Positions 19,301 through 25,673 of a stretch of DNA of 25,673 bases are shown here, one piece after another. The position numbers and the translations under genes were made by a program. The notes under the pieces are model-generated. The model was not told the DNA's origin. It was given only the letters and a program-made list of their open reading frames with translations, and searched no databases. This DNA is from Intoshia linei (taxonomy: Eukaryota > Orthonectida > Rhopaluridae): assembly GCA_001642005.1 (NCBI GenBank), contig LWCA01000493.1, positions 1 to 25,673 of the forward strand, written 5' to 3'. Every line of letters starts with the position of its first letter. The first letter of the stretch is position 1.

Positions 19301-21397
19301 ATTAACGGTAAATTTAAAAAAATTAAATTTTGTCCGAAATTTCAAAAAAACAAATTTCAAGTTCAAAAACTGACACCGTCAGGCCGTAACCAAAAATTGT
19401 CCTTTTTTTTAAATGAAATGAATCTTAGAATTTAAAAAAAATAAATTCTGGAACAATTTTTAAAATGATGAGAATGGTTATAAATTGAAATCTTAAAAAC
19501 TAGCACATTAACACGGTCAAAACCACAAATTATTATCAAAACCCGTTGTTTTGAAAAACTGAAATCAATTTAAACTAATAGTTCTATAATTTTTCCAATT
19601 AACACAAAATATTTAAATCGCACAATTTTACTCATTCATGGTTAAGAAGAGAGTGACATGGTGTACCGGGTGAAAAATACTGCAATAGACGGTTAAAATA
19701 ATTATAAATTATAAATTAAAAAAATTTAAATTTAGGAAGACTATCGAAAAGTGGTTGTTGATAGAACTGGAGATAAAAATTTTTTCACATCTGAACATAT
19801 AAAATCGTGTATGAAAAAAGTGATTGGTATTGGAATGCATCAAACAATATTTGTGCGATTTTTTAAATTAAAACGTGAATATATTAAAATTAGGTAAAAG
19901 ATGATTTATCAATAAAAGGATATTATGCGGGTCATGTTTTGGGTGCACTAATGTTGTTAATCAAAGTTGGAAATCAATCCGTTTTATACACTGTATTTAA
20001 TGTTGTATACATTGTTTCATATTAATCTTAGGGAGATTTCAATACAACGCCCGATCGTCATTTGGATAGAGCCTCAATTGATTTCTGTAAACCAGATGTT
20101 TTAATCACTGAATCAACATATGCTACAACTATTCGAGATTCCAAGCATTGCAGAGAAAAAGAGTTTATGAAAAAAGTACAGGAATGTATTGATAGAAGGG
20201 GAAAAGTAAATGAAATAATATATAATGTAGTAATGTTTTAGTTGCTTATTCCAGTATTTGCTCTAGGACGAGCTCAAGAGTTGTGTATTCTACTTGAGAC
20301 GTATTGGAAAAGACATAACCTAAAAGTTCCCATATTTTATAGTGGTGGTTTGACAAAAAAGGTGAGAATTTCAATTTTGGCTAGAATTTAATTTTACTTT
20401 TGAAGGCTTTCAATTTTTATTCAATTTTCATTGATTGGACGAATCAAAATATAAAAGATACTTTTACTGAACGAAACATGTTTGATTTTCAATGTATAAA
20501 GGTTTTTTGTATCAAAGTTTAAATTTTTACGATAATGTCATTAGCCTTTGGAAGAATCTGTTCTTCAAAGTTTACCTGGACCTATGGTGGTATTTGCGAC
20601 ACCAGGGATGTTGCATGCAGGATTGAGTTTGGCAATTTTTAAAATGTGGTGTGATAATCCAGATAATATGGTAATAATATGGTATATGGCTGAAATTTTA
20701 TGGAAATTTCATTTAGATTATTATGCCAGGGTTTTGTATATCAGGAACCATTGGAAATAAAATTTTAAATGGTCAACGTCAATTTGAATGTGATGGGAAA
20801 ACGGTACATTTGATCTAAAATTTTTTATTTAATTTTTAGATTGCGGTCAAGATGTCGGTTGAATACATGTCATTTAGTGCTCATGCTGATGCGCAAGGTA
20901 TAATGCAGATTATTCATCAATGTGGCGCTAAAAATGTCGTTCTCGTTCACGGGAATACCGATAAAATGAAATTTTTAAAATCAAAAATTGAACAAGAATT
21001 TAATATTCGTTGTGAAATGCCTGAGAATGGAAAATTGGTTAAATTTAAAACTAACCCTTTTATAAGTGTTATGATTCCCAAGGAAGTTGTTTACGATCAA
21101 CTTAAATGTAACCTTTTTTTAATTTCATTGCATATTTTTAGTGAATACCAAAACGGTGCAGTTGGTGTTACATCGCGCTTCAGATAATGTTTTTATTTTA
21201 ATTGTAATAATTTAATCGTAGTGTAGGTTCTTGGTGGTCAACTTAAACAATCTGAGAATTGTATTTGCCATAATAATAATAGTCAGACAATGTCTACTAT
21301 GATTACTTTACCGACTTTAATCCAATCTGAAAATCTTTCAAATTATGGCTCAACCAAATACACCAAAATGTGCCTAGATTTATTAAATATAAAGTAA
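16358..21397 (+). CDS. IntS11: Integrator complex subunit 11, RNA endonuclease
   Basis: Fifteen exons join in phase: 16358-16385, 16423-16434, 16485-16570, 17110-17183, 18486-18597, 19736-19852, 19894-19992, 20032-20205, 20242-20361, 20406-20501, 20545-20670, 20717-20803, 20840-21107, 21142-21188 and 21227-21397 (538 residues, human 600). It is a metallo-beta-lactamase/beta-CASP nuclease that cleaves snRNA precursors and nascent transcripts within Integrator, in the nucleus. Catalytic residues are all present: D32, HFHLDH at 68-73, H157, D178, E203 (ITESTY), H392 (SFSAH) and H414 (LVHG). By my count from recalled sequence they fall at the same residue numbers as in human. Deviations: the Glu after LVHG is Asn, and GTVGHKIL reads GTIGNKIL. 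From about residue 450 the usual C-terminal region that binds IntS9 is replaced by a shorter, Asn/Ser-rich tail. Most introns are 34-50 nt; three are 539-1302 nt. Confidence 0.93.
16423..16434 (+). other. IntS11: 12-nt micro-exon of IntS11
   Basis: This exon supplies only gtgctggacaag, flanked by aattattt-rich introns of 37 and 50 nt ending in ag and starting with gt. With it the protein reads PLGAGQDVGKSC, the near-invariant start of the metallo-beta-lactamase fold; without it AGQ is lost and the ends would still join in phase but break the motif. Confidence 0.85.
17460..17700 (+). repeat. degenerate tandem repeat in IntS11 intron 4, related to the Noc3 intron repeat
   Basis: Repeated blocks include attgaaaaagaggat, ttaagcgttggtaa and ctcataagatttggtaaaat. 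The last two match the reverse complement of the tandem repeat at 13767-14062. Relative to transcription of the host genes, both arrays have the same orientation. The intron is 1302 nt. Confidence 0.55.
17860..17921 (-). repeat. lone hAT-type terminus in IntS11 intron 4
   Basis: Read on the minus strand from 17921, the sequence starts CAGTGGTTCCCGATTGGGG, a typical hAT end. Its partner was not found; a partial echo (ttttggaccccaagggaaac) lies at about 17362-17381 in the same orientation. A minus-strand ORF over this stretch has no support as a gene. Confidence 0.45.
18676..19098. mobile_element. small inverted-repeat element with TA flanks, in IntS11 intron 5
   Basis: The ends are TA-GAGCGA and TCGCTC-TA, consistent with a TA target duplication as in Tc1/mariner-type elements. 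The terminal match is short, but the interior also folds back: ggtttctttaaggcaaaat near the left pairs with the inverted copy near the right. Between them is an array of roughly 65-70-nt subrepeats containing caatttttaaagattttgaa and ggtttttaagg blocks. The element at 22656-23214 has the same interior type. There is no ORF. It is non-autonomous. Confidence 0.6.
19380..19560 (-). repeat. inverted fragment of the intronic repeat family
   Basis: Read on the minus strand this contains aatttgtggttttgaccgtg and related blocks, matching the R3 region at about 8055-8080 (aatttgtggttttgaccatg). It lies in IntS11 intron 5, downstream of the TA-flanked element. It is diverged and truncated. Confidence 0.4.
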
Positions 21398-21844
21398 TTT
21401 ATATGAGTCTCTGGATCCACGTTAAAATACGGCCAATTTTTCAATTTAATTCAAATTAATATTCTTAGTTTAGTCGGTCTTATTTTCTATATTTTAGTTT
21501 ACAAAATTACATTCTATGCTACAAATGTGAAAATGTAAAATTTAGTTTTTAATTTAGTAATGAAACTATTAACTTGGTTCAAATCTCTCGTTCCAAGATT
21601 TGGATTAAAAAATTCAATATTTTTGTGGAAATAAAATTTAACCACGAACTAAAACCGTTTATTCAAATTTCTTTTCCCATTCAGGTATAAAATTATATTT
21701 CCTTGTATCAATGTTTTTATAGTATCTAAAGGAAACACTACAGCTTATTAAAGGCTTAAAATCTTGTAAATTGTATTGTAATTAAAAATAAATTTAATTG
21801 TTGGAATGTTTAATCCTTGGATATAATAATTTAAATAAGTGAAT

Positions 21845-23936
21845 ATGGAGAATCTGACAAATCAAGCAATTTCAAATATACAATCACATTCTGAAATACC
21901 CAATATTACTGAAAATGGAGAATTTGACAATTCCATTACAGAAAGTTTTAAAGAGAATCAACATATTGATTTTGAGTAAACATGAAAGTTTTTGCATTTA
22001 CCTTCTTTTAGATTGACTATTTCAGACAAACGAACTTTTAAAAATTTGTATAGCTTTGAAAAATCAATTCAAACTCTACAAACTGAAACTAATGATATTA
22101 AATATCTTAATAATACCGTAACAAAATTAATGCAAGTAATATTTTATAGCAATATCTAATACTCAACGATTTCTTGATCAATATTGTACAGTTAAATAAT
22201 AAAATGAAATACATTTAAATTTTTTTACTGTTGAATAAATTTGCATAACAAGTGTAAATAATTTTTATTTTCTAAATACTTGTCATTTATTTACGTAAAT
22301 ATTACGTTATTTTATAACAAGGTTGGGTTTTTTTGAACAAACTTTCAATAGGATTTTAACATTTTTTTAAACAAACTTGTAAAAGGTTGCTAAAATTTTT
22401 TTTACCAAACTGCAATGTCTTTAAATTTTAACTGAAGCGATAAAACAATTTTTACAAATCTAAAATCTTAACTTTATTTATTCCCAAAAAAAATTTAGTA
22501 ACCCTTTAAAAGTTTGTATAAAAAAAAATCTTAAAACCTCTCTTTGAAAGTTTAATTAAAAAATATATATATAAAATAATGTTAACAAAATTTTTTACAA
22601 AAACGACCATTTACAAATTGACGTATACTCGGCCCAAATCATGATAAATGAGATACAGTCAGACTCGTCAATAATGAATTTTTTAATATTGAATGATTTT
22701 TTGTAAAATTGTGACTACACCATTGTAAAGATTATGGAAGTTCATTATTTTATTCAAATTGTTCAAATTCATTATAATGAATTTAGAAAATATGGTTTTT
22801 AATTTTGATTTTTTTACCAAATTTGTTGGGTTTCTTTAAGAGACAATTTTTTCATCCAATTTTAAAAGAATTTGAAGATAATTTTAGGTTCAAAATTTGA
22901 TAGGGTTTTTAAGGGAAGTTTTTTAAAATATAATTTTTTACTCATTTTTAAAATATTTTGAAGATAATTTTGTAGGATTTTTAAGGGAATATTTTAATTG
23001 TCTTCAAAATCTTTAAAAATTGGGTGAAACAAAAATTAAATTGTGGGTGTAATGATTTTTATGGTTACTATTATACAAATTTATTATAATCAGATAAAAT
23101 GAACTTTATTGTTCATAAATTTCTTAAGATGTTTAATGAACATTGTTTATTAAATCACAAAAATATTTAATAAAAAATCTGACATTTAGAGTATATTATT
23201 GACGAGTCTGACTGTATAATTTTGAAATACATTTTTTTGGTAAACAACCAATTTTCAGGGCTAAAAGGTTAAATTTTTAATATTAACAAAAGGTCCAGAA
23301 AAATTAAAATTTTATCACATTAAAAGCTGAATCGTCTATATGTGACGAGTCGTTTCGGTTAAGTATTAAGGTCGACACTTAACAGATAGCTGTCTGCTGT
23401 TTTAGGAGAATTTGATCTTTAATGAGATTGCTATATATCTAAATCAATAATCATTTTAATATGTAATTAACATCTGGAATAATCTAAAAAAATGGGTTGG
23501 TAGTTTTAATAAGGTTTTTCAACCTTTCATATTTTTGGGCACATTTCAAATAATTAATTATTAATATAAAATAGAATTACATTTTTAGATTAATTTTTAA
23601 CTTTAATTTCATTTGCATTGCGCCAATTCAAATAATTATAAAACAGGTAATATTTAATATTTTCCATCACTACTATATATATTTTCTATATCTAAATTTT
23701 ATCTGAATACTGACTTGGTATAACCGAGTATTTCGTTTAAATGGATCACTTCCTGTTCAATGAACATTGTTCATGATTGTTTTCTTTTGTATATTTTAAT
23801 GTGTATGTTTTAATTTTTAATTTTGTTTTTTACATTTTAGAAAACAAAAAACTTGGAAAGTGAATTGAAGTTTACCAAATTTGTAATGATTTCAGAATTT
23901 GAAAGAAAACTTGTAGAAAATGAGGATAAATCGTAA
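21845..23936 (+). CDS. small three-exon coiled-coil protein, unknown function
   Basis: Exons 21845-21975, 22012-22135 and 23841-23936 join in phase (116 residues). The first exon starts MENLTNQAISNIQSHSEI and is Asn/Ser/Glu-rich, probably disordered. Residues of exons 2 and 3 form a likely coiled coil, with YSFEKSIQTLQTETNDIKYL and LMQKTKNLESELKF spanning the splice in a continuous pattern. That continuity across a 1705-nt intron supports the gene model. There is no catalytic motif or membrane segment. Size and layout resemble subunits of BLOC/BORC, Mediator or kinetochore complexes, but nothing specific supports a name. It starts 447 bp after IntS11 on the same strand. Confidence 0.6.
22656..23214. 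mobile_element. TA-flanked inverted-repeat element (MITE)
   Basis: A perfect inverted terminal repeat, CAGTCAGACTCGTCAATAAT, occurs at both ends (22656-22675 and 23195-23214), flanked by TA on each side (22654-22655 and 23215-23216). The element is 559 bp and has no ORF. The interior has subrepeats of the type caattttaaaagaatttgaa and gggtttttaaggga, plus an inverted unit near the right end (cttcaaaatctttaaaaatt), as in the element at 18676-19098. It sits in the large intron of the small coiled-coil gene. TA flanks and length suggest a Tc1/mariner-superfamily non-autonomous element. Confidence 0.82.
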
Positions 23937-24328
23937 TTAAATTTTCATGGATTAACCATAATTTTTATGCTATCTGGGAATATATTCTCTATCTACCTTT
24001 TTGAATATTCGCAAATTAATCATATACACTAATTAATCTATACTCTGGGTATCTTTGTTGTTTTTGAGATAATCATTATCATAATGCGGTCAAGTTCTGT
24101 TCATGAAAAAACTTCACTTCACGTTCACCACTCCGGGTATGGCCGTTCAATACGAGTTTGATATATTAAATATCAAAATACAAAATGTATAATTAAAAAA
24201 TGTATTTATAAAATGATAATAAATCAATTTTACTTACATCAATTGTTAACTAAATTTACCATAATTAGACGAGTTAATTTAGCATCATAACTTATGATTC
24301 ATAACCTATATAATATTACTATCTATAT
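23937..24328. other. intergenic, nothing recognised
   Basis: Between the end of the small coiled-coil gene and the hAT-type MITE I see no exon, repeat or RNA gene. A slightly G+C-richer stretch at about 24080-24165 has no resemblance that I can name. Confidence 0.5.
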
Positions 24329-24625
24329 CAGAAGTCGGCAACCTTTTGCATCTCGTGGGCAACTTTTTTATATCAAAAAATTATATAAGCACCGTTTTTG
24401 AAAATTACAAAATTTACACATAGATTTCAATTTTAACTGAAGAGAAACGTTTCTGTATATTCAACAAAATAAAATCCGAGGAGATCTGATTCAGTATTAA
24501 AATGATTTTTGTAGAAAATGTTTAAAAAGGTGTTTTAAAGTTGAAAAATGTTAAAAATAAATAATTTACATATTTACTCAAAGGACCACTAAAATTATTC
24601 TGTGGCCACTAGTTTCCAATCTTTG
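24329..24625. mobile_element. hAT-type MITE with 8-bp target duplication
   Basis: The left end CAGAAGTCGGCAACCTTTTG matches the hAT consensus CAGnGGTCGGCAA. The right end read inverted is CAAAGATTGGAAACTAGTGG, similar but decayed. The flanks are atctatat (24321-24328) and atctatac (24626-24633), an 8-bp duplication with one change, the length expected for hAT. There is no coding capacity in its 297 bp. It is intergenic. Confidence 0.65.
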
Positions 24626-24727
24626 ATCTATACGAAAAAAAATTTAAACATGCTTGTAAAATTAACTGGGTTATGTTTTTGATGAGACATAATTTTTTGT
24701 TATTTAAAAAATTCCACCTGAGGTTAT

Positions 24728-24784
24728 AATAATAGGCCGTAAAGATGGACTAAACAGCCCATCTTTATACAGCCTACTATTATT
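24728..24784. repeat. hairpin-forming inverted repeat
   Basis: The left arm aataataggccgtaaagatgg pairs with the right arm cccatctttatacagcctac plus tattatt, around a nine-base loop. The stem has a few mismatches. The arms are of mixed composition, so this is not a chance A+T palindrome. A further tatacggcctac-type sequence at about 24866-24879 repeats part of the arm. It may be a remnant of a small palindromic element. Confidence 0.5.
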
Positions 24785-24952
24785 AACTAATATGTGATTT
24801 TATAAATTTTTTGACTACTACTGGATTAAAGAATGGATAGGGAACTAAAAAATTGTATATACTATATACGGCCTACAATTTTTATCTAACCCGGCCACTG
24901 TTGACCATCAGGGCCCTGTTTATTTGAAGTTTTAATTACTTTATTATCAATC

Positions 24953-25391
24953 ATGAAAAGTTTAGATATTCCGAATATATATCCAAATATGGAATGTTAT
25001 ACAAAGAAAAAAACAAGGTACATTTGTAATTCAAAAATATAAAATGGTCACTTTTTGAAGCATTTTCAATTAATACACTGACGTAGTTGAAAAACCACAC
25101 AAAATATAATACGTGTATATGAAAAAATTTTCAATCTAATCTGTAAATTCTCCGCTGTTAAAAATAAAATAATAAAATAAAATTTTTCCAAAAATTTATG
25201 GCGAATCAAGGTGACTTTGATTTATAAAGAAATTAGAGGGATTGATAATATTTCTACATAGGTCGTTTTGTTTTTATTTTTTGCACGGTGATCTATTTTG
25301 GAATAAGTATTGCTTAGAAGTGGTATCTTTTGAGCGAAAGTGCAATTACAGTACTACGTATATATCTACAGTGCGCGCAATATATATATGA
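24953..25391 (+). CDS. weak candidate two-exon small gene
   Basis: An ATG at 24953 opens 21 codons (MKSLDIPNIYPNMECYTKKK and on) to a good donor, AAG|gtacat, at 25017. The acceptor tttctacatag before 25262 joins it in phase to an open frame of 43 codons ending TGA at 25389-25391, rich in aromatic residues (SFCFYFLHGDLFWNKY). The total is about 64 residues. There is no family resemblance, and with so many splice-like sites in this composition the join may be chance. Confidence 0.22.
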
Positions 25392-25672
25392 CACCCCGAT
25401 TTATATTATTTTTTGGTCTATTAACATTAATTTTCATCAATATTTCATCTCTATTAAAAAAAGAATTAAAAAGTACGCTTATTGATACCATTATTTTTCT
25501 TCTGCCACCTTTATATGAAAAGTTATCACACAAATCGCTAATTAGTTGAGCAATAAACATAGGACACCTTAAATTAAAATAATGTGTCTTTTCTCCTTTA
25601 TTGACCACAACTTCAAGGTATCTATCCTTCATTGTCAATACTAACTTTTCAATAACATCTTTATGGATATTT
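25366..25672 (-). CDS. partial ORF open at the right window edge, unknown product
   Basis: The minus-strand frame is open from the window edge for about 101 codons to TAG at 25366-25368. The edge-proximal part (IHKDVIEKLVLTMKDRYLEV, then THYFNLRCPMFIAQLISDLC) has ordinary amino-acid composition and looks coding. A possible donor, ATG|gtatca at about 25504, may end the exon, and the remaining tail (FNSFFNRDEILMKIN...) would then be intron. The 5' part of the gene is off the window. The family is not recognised. Confidence 0.45.
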   Translation of the reverse strand, partial: NIHKDVIEKLVLTMKDRYLEVVVNKGEKTHYFNLRCPMFIAQLISDLCDNFSYKGGRRKIMVSISVLFNSFFNRDEILMKINVNRPKNNINRGVIYILRAL

Positions 25673-25673
25673 T

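Noticed and set aside
20548-20760. 70-codon plus-strand ORF as a gene of its own
   Set aside because: Its first part is IntS11 exon 11; the rest reads into the 46-nt intron and the next exon out of frame.
25340-25549. 69-codon plus-strand ORF
   Set aside because: It is antisense to a more gene-like minus-strand frame that is open at the window edge, and its hydrophobic translation fits a shadow of that frame.
1-25673. Bacterial or viral origin of the window
   Set aside because: At least five genes need spliceosomal introns with GT..AG ends, and the recognised genes (IntS11, Noc3, RpS3, DNAJB12/14) are eukaryotic nuclear genes.
1-25673. tRNA or rRNA genes
   Set aside because: I looked for TPsiC-like GTTCRA blocks with partner arms and for rRNA-like G+C-rich stretches and found none that fold plausibly by eye; a covariance-model scan would be decisive.

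Overview
The window is very AT-rich nuclear DNA of a eukaryote, most likely a metazoan and plausibly an arthropod. Spliceosomal introns with GT..AG ends, animal-type core genes and small hAT-like and TA-flanked inverted-repeat elements all point that way. I cannot fix the species. There is no bacterial operon structure, CRISPR array, rRNA or tRNA that I can support. Most coding sequence lies in short exons, so the genes below were assembled by hand from splice sites, reading phase and recalled family sequences.

Layout from left to right: a decayed hAT transposase tail (2-379); gene-poor DNA with a lone hAT-like terminus; a DNAJB12/DNAJB14-type co-chaperone on the minus strand (4269 to about 3385, 3' end unresolved); ribosomal protein S3 on the plus strand (5105-8462) with a 2.46 kb repeat-filled intron; an unrecognised 191-residue single-exon gene (8658-9233); a six-exon coiled-coil gene (9381-11316); a nucleolar complex protein 3 homolog (Noc3/NOC3L) on the minus strand (16224-11471); the Integrator endonuclease IntS11 on the plus strand (16358-21397); a three-exon small coiled-coil gene (21845-23936); a weak two-exon candidate (24953-25391); and a partial minus-strand ORF running off the right edge.

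DNAJB/RpS3 and Noc3/IntS11 are both divergently arranged. The second pair is separated by only 133 bp, so a shared promoter is likely. The recognised genes serve core functions: translation, 60S ribosome biogenesis, ER-linked chaperoning and snRNA 3'-end processing or transcription attenuation. There is no evidence of a dedicated pathway linking them.

Introns are sharply bimodal: many of 34-50 nt beside a few of 1-2.5 kb that hold repeats and small inverted-repeat elements. All recognised genes look unusually divergent. RpS3 has lost the GxxG loop of its KH domain, IntS11 keeps every catalytic residue but has a replaced C-terminal tail, and Noc3 lacks its usual N-terminal region and has one exon that does not fit in frame. 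This could mean a fast-evolving lineage or divergent paralogs, for example on a B or germline-restricted chromosome. The sequence alone cannot decide.
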